Made by a program: the position numbers and the translations under genes. Shown here piece by piece: positions 17,022 to 26,207 of a stretch of 64,000 nucleotides of DNA; the stretch's first letter is position 1; each line of letters starts with the position of its first letter. A model generated the notes under the pieces. That model was given only the letters and a program-made list of their open reading frames with translations, was not told where the DNA came from and searched no databases. Origin of the DNA: Micromonospora sp. MA102 (GTDB lineage Bacteria > Actinomycetota > Actinomycetes > Mycobacteriales > Micromonosporaceae); contig NZ_JAMWEG010000016.1 of the NCBI RefSeq assembly GCF_025460765.1, forward strand, positions 1 through 64,000, written 5' to 3'.

Positions 17022-17026
17022 GGCGT

Positions 17027-18376
17027 GTGCCCAACGAGCAGCTGCGGCGGATGGACGCCTTCACCTTCCCGTCCTACTCGATCGACTTCGCCACGGGCGA
17101 GGTCTTGTTCGACTACGCCCTGACCGGCCCCGACGGCGAGCAGCGGTTCACCGAGGTGGTCACCCTGCCCCTGCCGGCGGAGCCGGTGTCCGACGACACG
17201 GCGGCCACCCTCGCCCGGGTCCTCGAGCTGCTGCACGTGGTCGCCGGGGTCAGCTACTACAAGACCGCCGCGCCGCCCCGGCTGGTGCTGCCGGCGCCCC
17301 TGGGCGCGGCCGCCGCCGACCTCGTCACCGCCGTCTACACGAAGGGCCTCGCCGAGTACGCGTACCGCAACCAGCTGCCGCACGTGCTGGAGCTGCGCCC
17401 CGAGGTGCCGGCCGGTGAGGTCACCCCGCCCCGGGTGTACGACGACTCGGACCGCCGGCCGCTGTCGGCCGTCGGCGGCGGCAAGGACTCGATCGTCACG
17501 CTGGAGGCGCTGCGCCGGGCCGGCTTCGACCCGGTGCCCTTCTCGGTCAACCCGAACCACGTCATCGTCTCGGTCAACGAGGCGTCCGACCTGGTGCCGC
17601 TGGCCGCGCGCCGGCGGATCGACCCGGTGCTGTTCGACCTCAACGCGGCCGGCGCGTTGAACGGGCACATCCCGGTCACCGCCATCAACTCGCTCATCGC
17701 GGTCGCCACGGCCGTGCTGCACGGGCTCGGGCCGGTGGTGATGTCGAACGAGCGCTCGGCGTCCGACCCGAACCTCGTCTGGCAGGGCCACGAGATCAAC
17801 CACCAGTGGTCCAAGGGCGTCGAGGCGGAGGGGCTGCTGCGGGCCGCGCTGGCCGAGCACGCCGGGCTCACCGAGCCGTACTTCTCGCTGCTGCGGTCGC
17901 TGTCCGAGCTGCACATCGCCCGGCTCTTCGCCGAGACCGACCGCTACGACGCGGTGGTGACCAGCTGCAACGCCGCGTTCAAGCTGCGGGATGCGAGCGA
18001 GCGCTGGTGCCGCGACTGCCCGAAGTGCCGGTTCGTCTTCCTGGCCATGGCCCCGTTCATGTCCCGGGAACGGATCACCACGATCTTCGGCGGTGACCTG
18101 CTGGCCGACGAGTCGCAGATCCCCGGCTACCGGGAGCTGCTCGGCGTCGACGGGCACAAGCCGTTCGAGTGTGTCGGCGAGGTGGAGGAGTCGGTGGTCG
18201 CGCTGAGCCTGCTCGCCGAGCAGGAGCAGTGGCGCGACGCCCCGGTGGTCCGCGCCCTGGTCGACGCCGTGCCGCCCACGGCCTGGTCGACGGCCGCCAC
18301 CTCGGACGTCTTCACCCCCGGCGGCCCCACCTACGTCCCAACCCCCTACGCCAAGGCCCTGACGGCCCTGACCTGA
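17027..18376 (+). CDS. murL: UDP-MurNAc-L-Ala-L-Glu epimerase MurL
   Basis: 449 residues matching the MurL family. It has an N-terminal domain of about 120 residues, then an ATP-pyrophosphatase-like loop, LSAVGGGKDSIVTLEALRRA, near residues 145-164. A VMSNERSASD segment follows, and a metal-binding-like RWCRDCPKCRFVF (two CxxC-type pairs) lies near residue 330. The enzyme epimerises the terminal L-Glu of UDP-MurNAc-L-Ala-L-Glu to D-Glu using ATP, a route first shown in Xanthomonas. Divergent from murD2 with about 90 bases between, so the pair likely shares control. It makes glutamate racemase unnecessary for cell-wall synthesis. Confidence 0.88.
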   Translation: MPNEQLRRMDAFTFPSYSIDFATGEVLFDYALTGPDGEQRFTEVVTLPLPAEPVSDDTAATLARVLELLHVVAGVSYYKTAAPPRLVLPAPLGAAAADLVTAVYTKGLAEYAYRNQLPHVLELRPEVPAGEVTPPRVYDDSDRRPLSAVGGGKDSIVTLEALRRAGFDPVPFSVNPNHVIVSVNEASDLVPLAARRRIDPVLFDLNAAGALNGHIPVTAINSLIAVATAVLHGLGPVVMSNERSASDPNLVWQGHEINHQWSKGVEAEGLLRAALAEHAGLTEPYFSLLRSLSELHIARLFAETDRYDAVVTSCNAAFKLRDASERWCRDCPKCRFVFLAMAPFMSRERITTIFGGDLLADESQIPGYRELLGVDGHKPFECVGEVEESVVALSLLAEQEQWRDAPVVRALVDAVPPTAWSTAATSDVFTPGGPTYVPTPYAKALTALT

Positions 18377-18387
18377 CCCCTGCGCCG

Positions 18388-20304
18388 TCAGGGGGTGCGG
18401 ACGGCGTCGAGGGCGAGCAGGGCCACGTGGAGCGAGAGGCAGGCCTCCACCGAGTCGAGGTCGACCTCCAGGATGCGGCCGATGCGGGCCAGCCGCTCGT
18501 AGAAGGCCGGGCGGGACAGGTGCGCCGCGGCGGCCGCCGCGGACTTGTTGCGGCCCTGTTCCAGGTACGCCCGGAGGGTGCCGAGCAGCTGTTCCCTCGG
18601 GTGCTGGGCGTCGTACGCCAGCAGCCCGCCCAGCTCGCGCTCGACGAAGGTCTGCAACCGCGGCTCGTCCCGGAGCAGGTGCAGCAGGCCGGCCAGCCCG
18701 ACGTGCGGCAGCCGGAAGTAGGGCAGGTCGCGCCGGTCCCGGCGGGCCGCCTCGGCGAGCTGCCGGGCCTCCACCAGCGAGCGGCGGGCCTCCCGCAGGC
18801 TGCCCACCCCGGAACCCGCCGCCACGATCAACGCGGGGCCGGCCGGGCGCGGGCGGGACGCCGGGTCCGCGGCGCGCACGGCGCCGGCGGCCACCGTCCG
18901 GGCGGCCGGTTCGCCGGGGCGGGTGGAGCGGGGCGCCGGCGGCCGGGGCGGGTCGGCGTCGAGGCGTACCCGGCGCAGCGCGGCGGCGAACGCGGCGAGC
19001 GCCTTCTCCTCCGCGGCCGGGTCCGGCAGCGCCAGCAGCGCGCCCACCGCCTGGTCGTCGACGGCGCTGGTCAGCGCGGTGAGCTTGGCCTCGCGCAGCG
19101 CCTGGCCGACCGCCTCGGCGAGGTCGCGCAGCCGGGCCTGGCCGGCGTCCGGGCCGGTGTCGGAGCCCGACCCGCCGCCCTCGCCCGGGTCGTCGGCCCG
19201 GTGCCGCACCACCACGCCGACCAGGTGCCGGCGGTCCAGGGTCACGCCGAGCGCCTTGGCGCGCAGCGCCACCTCGTCCACCGGGCGGGAGTGGTCGATC
19301 AGGGCGGTGAGCAGGGTGCGGTGGATCTGCCGTTCCAGCCCCTCGGCGTCGCGCCGGATCAGCCGGCCCAGGGCCAGGGTGGAGGCGGCCCGCTCGATCA
19401 GGATGGTGAGCCGGGTGGGCGGGGTGGCGTCCGTCCCGGGACCCCGGTGCGGTGCCGGCCCGCCGTCGACCGGGATGCCGCCGGTGGGACCTGCCGCCAG
19501 GTCGGTCGCCCCGGCGGTGTCCACCGGTTCCAGGTGCGCCCCGGCCCGCGTCGGGACCGCGCCGCGGGTGGTCAGCTCGGCGCCGGCCGGCCAGCGCAGC
19601 AGCAGCCGTCCCCAGTCCTGGCCCCGGGCGCCGACGGTGGTCACCAGCCAGCCGCTGTCCGGGTCGTACGCGGTCCGCCCGGCCGGCCGGATCCGCCGGG
19701 AGTGCTGCTCCCAGCCGTCCAGGAGCAGCTCGGCGCTCTCCCCCGCCGGGTCGTACGCGAGCACCTGCCGGGACAGGTTCTCCAGCACCACCGGGCAGCC
19801 GGCCAGCTCGGCGGCCTGCCGGACCACCTCGGCCGGCTCGGCGCCCTCCACGGAGAGCTCGGTGAACCGCTGGTGGATCTCCTCGGTGGCGCGCAGCTCG
19901 GTGAGCTGGGCGTCCACGATCAGCGCGTGCACCGCCTCGGTGATCCGCACGAACGGGGTGGCCCGGCGCAGCTCGACCAGGGGCAGCCCGCGCCGCTCGG
20001 CGGCGGCCGCCATCACCCGGGGCACGGCGCTGACGTAGCGCCGGCCCAGCTCCACGACCAGCCCGGAGACCCCGACGTCGGCCAGGTCGCCGATGAACGC
20101 CCGTAGGCCGGCGTCGTCGGCGGGCAGCCCGATCCCGGTGGTGAGCACCAGCTCGCCGCCCCGGAGCAGGGTGGCGATGTCCGGCACCTCGGCGACGTGC
20201 ACCCAGCGCACCGGCCGGTCCAGGCCCGCGTCCCCGGCGACGAGGCGCGGCGCGCCGTGGCGCACCGGCACCAGGGCGAGCACCTCACGGACGGTAGGGA
20301 ACAC
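18388..20304 (-). CDS. PucR-family transcriptional regulator
   Basis: 638 residues. The N-terminal PucR domain begins FPTVREVLALVPVRHG and contains DIATLLRGGELVLTTGIGLP. A long middle region holds a GAF/GGDEF-like fold and Pro/Arg-rich inserts. The C-terminus has the PucR-type helix-turn-helix (LRAYLEQGRNKSAAAAAAHL and SRPAFYERLARI). Family members activate purine, proline, GABA or other nitrogen-compound catabolism. GTG 20304 is chosen over the upstream GTG at 20328 because TAGCGT lies seven bases before it and homologues start at this FPTV. Its target might be the aminotransferase/mmsA operon, but the two are 9 kb apart, so this is speculation. Confidence 0.82.
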   Translation of the reverse strand: MFPTVREVLALVPVRHGAPRLVAGDAGLDRPVRWVHVAEVPDIATLLRGGELVLTTGIGLPADDAGLRAFIGDLADVGVSGLVVELGRRYVSAVPRVMAAAAERRGLPLVELRRATPFVRITEAVHALIVDAQLTELRATEEIHQRFTELSVEGAEPAEVVRQAAELAGCPVVLENLSRQVLAYDPAGESAELLLDGWEQHSRRIRPAGRTAYDPDSGWLVTTVGARGQDWGRLLLRWPAGAELTTRGAVPTRAGAHLEPVDTAGATDLAAGPTGGIPVDGGPAPHRGPGTDATPPTRLTILIERAASTLALGRLIRRDAEGLERQIHRTLLTALIDHSRPVDEVALRAKALGVTLDRRHLVGVVVRHRADDPGEGGGSGSDTGPDAGQARLRDLAEAVGQALREAKLTALTSAVDDQAVGALLALPDPAAEEKALAAFAAALRRVRLDADPPRPPAPRSTRPGEPAARTVAAGAVRAADPASRPRPAGPALIVAAGSGVGSLREARRSLVEARQLAEAARRDRRDLPYFRLPHVGLAGLLHLLRDEPRLQTFVERELGGLLAYDAQHPREQLLGTLRAYLEQGRNKSAAAAAAHLSRPAFYERLARIGRILEVDLDSVEACLSLHVALLALDAVRTP

Positions 20305-20311
20305 GGGCGAC

Positions 20312-20317
20312 ACGCTA
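20312..20317 (-). promoter_or_regulatory. -10 hexamer TAGCGT, leaderless start of pucR-type gene
   Basis: On the minus strand TAGCGT precedes GTG 20304 by seven bases with no ribosome site. Confidence 0.5.
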
Positions 20318-20362
20318 CCCTGCGTCACCGCCGATGCCGAGCGTGCCGGGCCGCCCCGGCGG

Positions 20363-21172
20363 TCACAGCGGGTCGTCGCGGCCCAGCTCCCAGCAGGCCA
20401 CCGCGGTGGCGGCGGCCACGTTGAGCGAGTCCACCCCGCGCCGCATCGGGATCACCACCCGCACGTCGCTGGCGGCCATGGCGGCCCCGGTCAGGCCCGC
20501 GCCCTCGGCCCCCATGAGCAGGGCCGCGCGGGCCCGCTGCCCGGCGTCCAGCCGCTGGATCGGCACCGCGTCCGGGGCGGGCGTCATGGCCAGCACGGTG
20601 AAACCCGCCGCCCGGACCTGGCCGAGCGCGTCGGGCCAGGGCTCCAGCTTCGCGTACGGGATGGCGAAGACCTCGCCCATGCTGACCCGGACGCTGCGCC
20701 GGTAGAGCGGGTCGGCGCAGGTCGGCGAGAGCAGCACGGCGTCCACCCCGAGCGCCGCCACGGCCCGGAAGATCGCACCCAGGTTGGTGTGGTTGTTGAC
20801 GTCCTCCAGGATCACCACCCGGCGGGCGGTGGCCAGCACCTCGGCGGCGGACGGCAGCGGCTTGCGGCGGAACGAGGCGAGCACGCCCCGGTGCACGTGG
20901 AAGCCGGTGGCCCGCTGGAGCACCTCCTGGGTGGCCGCGTAGACGGGGGTGTCCCCCGTGTCCAGGTCGGCGAGCTGGTCCACCCGCTTGGCGTCGACCA
21001 GGTACGACCGGGCCGGGTAGCCGGCCCGCAGCGCCCGCCGCAGCACCAGCTCCCCCTCGGCGATGAACAGCCCGTGCGGGGGCTCCCAGCGGGTGCGCAG
21101 CTCCACGTCGGTCAGCGCGCGGTAGTCGGCGATCCGGTCGTCGTCGGGGTCGGTGATCTCGTGGACGGGCAC
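20363..21172 (-). CDS. TrmH/SpoU-family RNA methyltransferase
   Basis: 269 residues. The N-terminal RNA-binding (L30e-like) part is followed by the SPOUT knot: VVILEDVNNHTNLGAIFRA (near 118-136), LLMGAEGAGL and the C-terminal IPMRRGVDSLNVAAATAVA. These bind S-adenosylmethionine and methylate ribose 2'-OH of rRNA or tRNA; the target base is not predictable. GTG 21172 has CAGAAT six bases upstream and no Shine-Dalgarno, consistent with a leaderless message. Confidence 0.85.
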   Translation of the reverse strand: MPVHEITDPDDDRIADYRALTDVELRTRWEPPHGLFIAEGELVLRRALRAGYPARSYLVDAKRVDQLADLDTGDTPVYAATQEVLQRATGFHVHRGVLASFRRKPLPSAAEVLATARRVVILEDVNNHTNLGAIFRAVAALGVDAVLLSPTCADPLYRRSVRVSMGEVFAIPYAKLEPWPDALGQVRAAGFTVLAMTPAPDAVPIQRLDAGQRARAALLMGAEGAGLTGAAMAASDVRVVIPMRRGVDSLNVAAATAVACWELGRDDPL

Positions 21173-21282
21173 CGGACGATTCTGCCTGGTCCGCCCGTTC
21201 GGTCCGGCACGGCCCGGGTTTCCGCCGTCCCGGGCGGGGAACGGAGCCCGGGAAAGCGGACAGCGACGAAGGGATCACCACG

Positions 21283-23121
21283 ATGAGCGCGGACCCCACC
21301 GGCGACGGCCGGCTGCCCCGGGACGCCACGGTCGCCGACTACATCGTGGCCCGGCTGGCCGAGTGGGGCGTGCACCGCTACTACGGCTACCCCGGAGACG
21401 GCATCAACGGCATGACCTCGGCGCTGCAACGCGCCGCCGGGCGGGCCGAGTTCATCCAGGTGCGGCACGAGGAGACGGCCGGCTTCGCGGCCAGCGCCCA
21501 CGTCAAGTACGGCGGCGGTCCGCTCGGGTGCGTGGTGGTGACCAGCGGCCCCGGCGCCATCCACGTGCTCAACGGCCTGTACGACGCCAAGCTCGACCAC
21601 CAGCCGGTGGTGGCCCTGCTCGGGCACACGGCGCTGCCCGCCGAGGGCGGCGGGTACTACCAGGAGGTCGACCTGCTCGCCCTCTACAAGGACGTGGCGT
21701 CGGCCTTCCTGGCCCAGCTCGACGACCCGTCGCAGGCGCGGCACCTGGTCGACCGGGCCTGCCGGACCGCCCTGGCCCGGCGTACGGTCACCGCCCTGGT
21801 GCTCCCCTCCGACGTGCAGGACGTGCCGGCGGTGCCGGAGCCGCCGCACGCGCACGGCTACTACCACACCAGCGCGGTGCCCAGCAGCATGCCGACCGTG
21901 CCGCCCGAGGAGGAGGTGCGCCGGGCGGCCGAGGTGCTGCGCGGCGGCGAGAAGGTCGCCATGCTGGTCGGGCAGGGCGCCCTCGGCGCGGAGGACGAGG
22001 TCCGCCGGGTCGCCGACCGGCTCGGCGCCGGGGTGGCCACCGCCCTGCTCGGCTTCGCCGCCGTCGACCACCGGGAGCCCTGGGTGACCGGCGCGATCGG
22101 CCTGCTGGGCAGCCGCCCGAGCTGGCAGCTCATGCAGGAGTGCGACCGGCTGCTGATCGTGGGCAGCAACATGCCGTACTCGGAGTTCTATCCGCCGCAG
22201 GGCAAGGCCCGGGCCGTGCAGGTCGACCTGGACGGCAGCCGGATGGGGCTGCGCTACCCGACCGAGGTGAACCTGACCGGGGACGCCGCGCCGACCCTGC
22301 GGGCGCTGCTGCGGGAGCTGGGCACCGGGCCGGTGCCGACCGCCTGGCGGGCCACCCTGGCCGACGCCACCGCGAAGTGGCGGCGGTCCCAGCGGGAGGT
22401 GGCCGAGCAGGCGGCCGACCCGGTGAACCCGCAGCTGCTCTTCGCGACCCTGGACGACGCCCTGCCGGACGACGCCATGCTGGCGGTGGACTGCGGCACG
22501 GCGACCGCCTGGTACGCCCGCCACGTCCGGGTCCGCCCCGGGATGCTGGCCAGCCTCTCCGGCACCCTGCTCTCGATGGGCGGCGCGATGCCGTACGCCA
22601 TCAGCGCGAAGTTCGCCCACCCGGACCGCCCGCTGGTCGCGCTGATCGGCGACGGCGCCATGCAGATGAACGGGGTCAACGAGCTGATCACCGTGGCGAA
22701 GTACTGGCGGGAGTGGGCGGACCCGCGGTTCGTGGTGCTGGTGCTCAACAACCGCGACCTGTCCTTCGTGAGCTGGGAGCAGCGCTCCGGCGAGGGCACG
22801 CCGATGTTCCCGGCGAGCCAGGACCTGCCGGACGTGGCGTACCACCGGTGGGCGGAGGTGCTGGGGCTCGACGGCGTGCTGGTCGACTCCCCCGACCAGG
22901 TGCCCGACCTGTGGCAGCGGGCGCTCACCGCCGACCGGCCGGTGGTGGTGAACGCGGTCGTCGACCCGGCGGAGCTGATGCTGCCCCCGCACTTCACCGC
23001 CGAGCAGGCCCGCAAGACGGCCGCCGCGGTGCTGCGCGGGGACAGCGACCGGACGGAGATCGTCCGGCGCGGTCTGCCCTCGGTCCTCGCCACGTACCGT
23101 CCCCGCCGCCGGGGGCGGTGA
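21283..23121 (+). CDS. Thiamine-pyrophosphate enzyme, pyruvate-oxidase/acetolactate-synthase-like
   Basis: 612 residues with the three-domain TPP-enzyme layout. The N-terminal pyrimidine-binding domain carries the catalytic Glu in RHEETAGFAA (61-70). The middle domain has LVGQGALGAEDEV. The C-terminal PP domain has GDGAMQMNGVNEL near 456 followed by VLNNRDLSF. It is closest in pattern to actinobacterial PoxB-like thiamine-pyrophosphate-requiring proteins rather than to housekeeping IlvB. No small regulatory subunit lies beside it. Likely substrate is pyruvate. The product (acetate, acetaldehyde or acetolactate) cannot be told from sequence. Confidence 0.8.
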   Translation: MSADPTGDGRLPRDATVADYIVARLAEWGVHRYYGYPGDGINGMTSALQRAAGRAEFIQVRHEETAGFAASAHVKYGGGPLGCVVVTSGPGAIHVLNGLYDAKLDHQPVVALLGHTALPAEGGGYYQEVDLLALYKDVASAFLAQLDDPSQARHLVDRACRTALARRTVTALVLPSDVQDVPAVPEPPHAHGYYHTSAVPSSMPTVPPEEEVRRAAEVLRGGEKVAMLVGQGALGAEDEVRRVADRLGAGVATALLGFAAVDHREPWVTGAIGLLGSRPSWQLMQECDRLLIVGSNMPYSEFYPPQGKARAVQVDLDGSRMGLRYPTEVNLTGDAAPTLRALLRELGTGPVPTAWRATLADATAKWRRSQREVAEQAADPVNPQLLFATLDDALPDDAMLAVDCGTATAWYARHVRVRPGMLASLSGTLLSMGGAMPYAISAKFAHPDRPLVALIGDGAMQMNGVNELITVAKYWREWADPRFVVLVLNNRDLSFVSWEQRSGEGTPMFPASQDLPDVAYHRWAEVLGLDGVLVDSPDQVPDLWQRALTADRPVVVNAVVDPAELMLPPHFTAEQARKTAAAVLRGDSDRTEIVRRGLPSVLATYRPRRRGR

Positions 23122-23125
23122 GGAG

Positions 23126-23683
23126 TCACGCCCGCTCGTAGCGCAGCAGCACCGACCGGCCGTCGAAGCCCCGGGTGCCGGTCAGCCGCAGGTCGAGGCG
23201 CTCCTTGCCGGGGAAGACGGGGCTGCCCCCGCCCAGCACGACCGGGTGCACCACCACCTGGTACTCGTCGACCAGCCCCAGCTCGGTCAGCGCCGCCGCC
23301 GCGCCGGCCCCGCCGGTGAGCAGCAGGTCCGCACCCGGCTGCGCCTTCAGCTCGGCGACCTCGGCGGCCAGGTCGCGGCCGATCACCCGGGCGCCGTACT
23401 CGGCGCTCTCCAACGTCCGCGAGATGACGATCTTCGGGGTGCGGGCCCAGACGGGAGCGAACGCCACGTCGTGGGGGTCCTGGGAGATCTGGTCGACGCG
23501 CGGCCAGTACCAGGACATCATCTCCCACACCTTGCGGCCGTAGAGGAAGGCGTCGGCCCGGTCGGTCAGCTCCATTGAGTACGCGGACAGCTCCGGCCCC
23601 ATGACCGGCCAGTCGAACTCCCCGTTCGGCCCCTCGATGAAACCGTCGACCGACTGGTGCACCCAGTAGACGAGCTTGCGCAT
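23126..23683 (-). CDS. Dihydrofolate reductase-like (RibD C-terminal) protein
   Basis: 185 residues. It begins RKLVYWVHQSVDGFIEGPNG, the usual start of the RibD-C/DHFR-like group, and ends with a nucleotide-binding TGGAGAAAALTELGLVDEY block. Members reduce pteridine- or flavin-precursor-like substrates with NADPH, but most stand-alone copies have no assigned substrate. It is tail-to-tail with the TPP enzyme, with only four bases between. Confidence 0.8.
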   Translation of the reverse strand: MRKLVYWVHQSVDGFIEGPNGEFDWPVMGPELSAYSMELTDRADAFLYGRKVWEMMSWYWPRVDQISQDPHDVAFAPVWARTPKIVISRTLESAEYGARVIGRDLAAEVAELKAQPGADLLLTGGAGAAAALTELGLVDEYQVVVHPVVLGGGSPVFPGKERLDLRLTGTRGFDGRSVLLRYERA

Positions 23684-23831
23684 GGTGTCCTCCGCTTCCG
23701 GTGGCGCCTGGCGGCGCGCTTCACCGGTGGGTCGGAGCCGGCCGGCCGGATCCGACCGGCGGCGGAGAACTTTTTCGAGGAGTGCCCGGCCAGACGGGGT
23801 GGCGCAGCGGGTAGGGGCCCTGCCTTCCCGG

Positions 23832-26033
23832 TCAGCCGCGGTCGCGGCCCTGGAGCCAGCGGAGCAGGTCCGACGGCAGGTCGCGGTCCTGGTCGCGCCG
23901 CTCGGGACGCGGGGTGGGGCGCGGCTGCGGGCGCTGCGGGTCGCCGGCCAGCTCGCGGCTCGGCGCCGTGAAGTCCTTGACCGGCTTGCCGTCCACCGCC
24001 GTCCGGATCACCCGGGCGACCGCGTCGATCACCCTGGCCTGCACGGCCGAGCCGACCAGGTCGGTGGCGTCGTCGGGGTTGGCCGCGATGCCGGCCACGG
24101 CCACCTGCGGGGTGAACCCCACGAAGGTCTCGGTGGCGTTCTGCTCGGAGCTACCGGTCTTGCCGGCCACCGGGCGGTCGACGATCCCGTTCACGGAGGT
24201 GGCGGTGCCACCGTTGCACTGCCCGTACGCCGACTGCTGGCCGACCGGGCACCGGGCCGCGTCGGTGGCCGCGCGGGCCACGTCGGCGTCGAGGGCCTTC
24301 CGGCAGGAGGGCTGGCCGACGCCGACCTTCTCGCCGTTGGCCGCGGTCACCGAGACCACCGGCAGCGGAGTGCAGTAGGTGCCCTCGGCGGCCACCGTGG
24401 CGTACGCGTTGGCCAGGTCGAGCGGGGTGGTGGCGGCGACGCCGAGGGTGAACGCGCCCCAGTTCTCGGCGTCGTCCTTGGCGAAGGCGGCGTCGGAGTC
24501 GGCCCGGAAGGTGATGCCGAGTCGCTGCGCCATCTCCACCACCTTGTCCTCGCCGACCTGCTCGGCCAGCCAGACGAAGTAGGTGTTCACGGAGCGGCCG
24601 AACCCGTCCCACATCATCCGGTAGCCGTCCATCCACTCGGGGTTGGCGTTGGCCGGGCACCACTTGCCGGCGCAGTTGCCCTCGGCGTCGGAGGCGTAGC
24701 GGGTGGGCAGCTTGGCCGGGGCGTCGAAGCCGGTGGCGAGCGGCTTGCCGGCCTCCAGGGCGGCGAGCATGGTGAACAGCTTGAACGTCGAGCCGGCCTG
24801 GTAGCCGTCGACGCTGGCGCCGCCGGAGATCAGCGGGTTGACGGTGTTCGGGTGGTTGGCCTGCCCGGCCGGGTTGTCGGCGAGGCTGTAGTGCCGGTTG
24901 ACCGCCATGGCGAGCACCCGGCCGGTGCCCGGCTCCACCGCGGCGATCGGCAGGGCGCGCTTGTTGCCGTAGCCGTAGACGCTGGTGGCCTGCTTCTGGG
25001 CGGTCTGCTGGATCTTCGGGTCGAGCGTGGTGACCACGCGGTAGCCGCCCCGGCGCAGCGCCTGCTCGCGCTCCTTGACGGTGTTGCCGAAGGCCGGCTG
25101 GGTGAGCCACCACTGGCGCAGGTAGTCGCAGAAGAAGCCCCAGTCGTCGTGCCCCTGGGCGACCGAGGTGCAGCCGTTGGGCTGGGCGGTCGGGTGGAGG
25201 GTGAGCGGCTCCGCCTTGGCCGCGGCGGCCTGCTGCGCGGTGATCGCGCCGGTCTCGGCCATCGAGTCGAGCACGTACCCCCGGCGGGCGAGCGCCTGGT
25301 CCTCGTCGCCGTCGATCGGGCTGTACTCGTCGGGCGACTGGACCAGGCCGGCGAGCAGCGCCGCCTCGCCCAGGGTCAGGCCGGCCGGGGCCTTGCCGAA
25401 GTAGCGCTGGCTGGCCGCCGCGACGCCGTAGGCGCCGGAGCCGAAGTACGCGATGTTGAGGTAGCGGTTGAGGATCTCGTCCTTGCTGAGCGTCTTCTCC
25501 AGCGCGTTCGCGTACCGGATCTCCTGGAGCTTGCGCCCGACGGTCTGCTCGGTGGCGGCCTGCCGCTCCTCGGCGGTGCGGGTCGGGTCGGTCTTGAGCA
25601 CGTTGCGGACGTACTGCATGGTCAGCGTCGAGCCGCCCTGCTCGGTGCCGCCGCCCTTGACGTTGGCCACCAGGGCGCGGGCGATGCCGCGCAGGTCGGC
25701 GCCGCCGTGCGAGTAGAAGCGCCGGTCCTCGGCCGCGATGATCGCCTGCCGCATCACCGGGGCGATCTCGGCGAGGGGGACGTCGCTGCGGTTGACGTCG
25801 TAGAACGTGGTGATCAGGGTCTTGCCGTCGTTCGCGTAGAGGTAGGAGCGCTGCGGCTGCGCGGGGGTACGCAGCGCGTCGGGCAGCTCCGCGTACGCGC
25901 CCAGGCCGGCCTGGGCCGCGAGCCCGCCGAGCAGCCCGCCGGGAAGTGCGGCGACCGCGAGGACGAGCCCGGCGAGCACGCCGGCGAGGAGCACGGTGAA
26001 GAGCCGCGACAGCGGCGACCGGGGAGACGGCAT
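23832..26033 (-). CDS. Class A penicillin-binding protein (transglycosylase/transpeptidase)
   Basis: 733 residues. A single N-terminal membrane anchor (about 8-45) precedes the GT51 glycosyltransferase domain with AAEDRRFYSHGG (Glu102) and GGSTLTMQYVRN. A transpeptidase domain follows with AGSTFK (Ser near 415), a later RSVNTYF SxN motif, and KTGSS near 625. The tail is Pro/Arg-rich. It polymerises and crosslinks peptidoglycan outside the membrane. ATG 26033 is chosen because the hydrophobic anchor follows directly; an alternative in-frame start at 26063 adds ten residues. Confidence 0.92.
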   Translation of the reverse strand: MPSPRSPLSRLFTVLLAGVLAGLVLAVAALPGGLLGGLAAQAGLGAYAELPDALRTPAQPQRSYLYANDGKTLITTFYDVNRSDVPLAEIAPVMRQAIIAAEDRRFYSHGGADLRGIARALVANVKGGGTEQGGSTLTMQYVRNVLKTDPTRTAEERQAATEQTVGRKLQEIRYANALEKTLSKDEILNRYLNIAYFGSGAYGVAAASQRYFGKAPAGLTLGEAALLAGLVQSPDEYSPIDGDEDQALARRGYVLDSMAETGAITAQQAAAAKAEPLTLHPTAQPNGCTSVAQGHDDWGFFCDYLRQWWLTQPAFGNTVKEREQALRRGGYRVVTTLDPKIQQTAQKQATSVYGYGNKRALPIAAVEPGTGRVLAMAVNRHYSLADNPAGQANHPNTVNPLISGGASVDGYQAGSTFKLFTMLAALEAGKPLATGFDAPAKLPTRYASDAEGNCAGKWCPANANPEWMDGYRMMWDGFGRSVNTYFVWLAEQVGEDKVVEMAQRLGITFRADSDAAFAKDDAENWGAFTLGVAATTPLDLANAYATVAAEGTYCTPLPVVSVTAANGEKVGVGQPSCRKALDADVARAATDAARCPVGQQSAYGQCNGGTATSVNGIVDRPVAGKTGSSEQNATETFVGFTPQVAVAGIAANPDDATDLVGSAVQARVIDAVARVIRTAVDGKPVKDFTAPSRELAGDPQRPQPRPTPRPERRDQDRDLPSDLLRWLQGRDRG

Positions 26034-26130
26034 GGACACCAGGATTGCCGCGAATGCCACCAACCGGCCACCCCGCCAGGCAACTGTCAGTTACCTCACG
26101 GCAGCCTCCCAGCTCGCCGTGACCCGCTGT

Positions 26131-26181
26131 TCATGAGGTTGACGGCGATGTGGATCTCCTTGAGTGCCGCCAACCTCATGA
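26131..26181. repeat. Large intergenic palindrome (TCATGAGGTTG arms)
   Basis: The left arm 26131-26146 and right arm 26166-26181 are inverted copies with one mismatch around a 19-base centre. Nothing is coded here. It sits after the stop of the membrane-protein gene and upstream of the PBP gene, both on the minus strand. From memory, similar palindromes recur between genes in Micromonospora genomes. They may be mobile REP/MITE-like units or terminators. Confidence 0.65.
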
Positions 26182-26207
26182 TCGACCGCGCTGGGCGGTG
26201 GGAGCGG

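Noticed and set aside
18169..20106. 645-codon plus-strand ORF opposite the PucR gene
   Set aside because: Low-complexity Gln/Gly/Ala/Arg translation typical of antisense frames in high-GC DNA.
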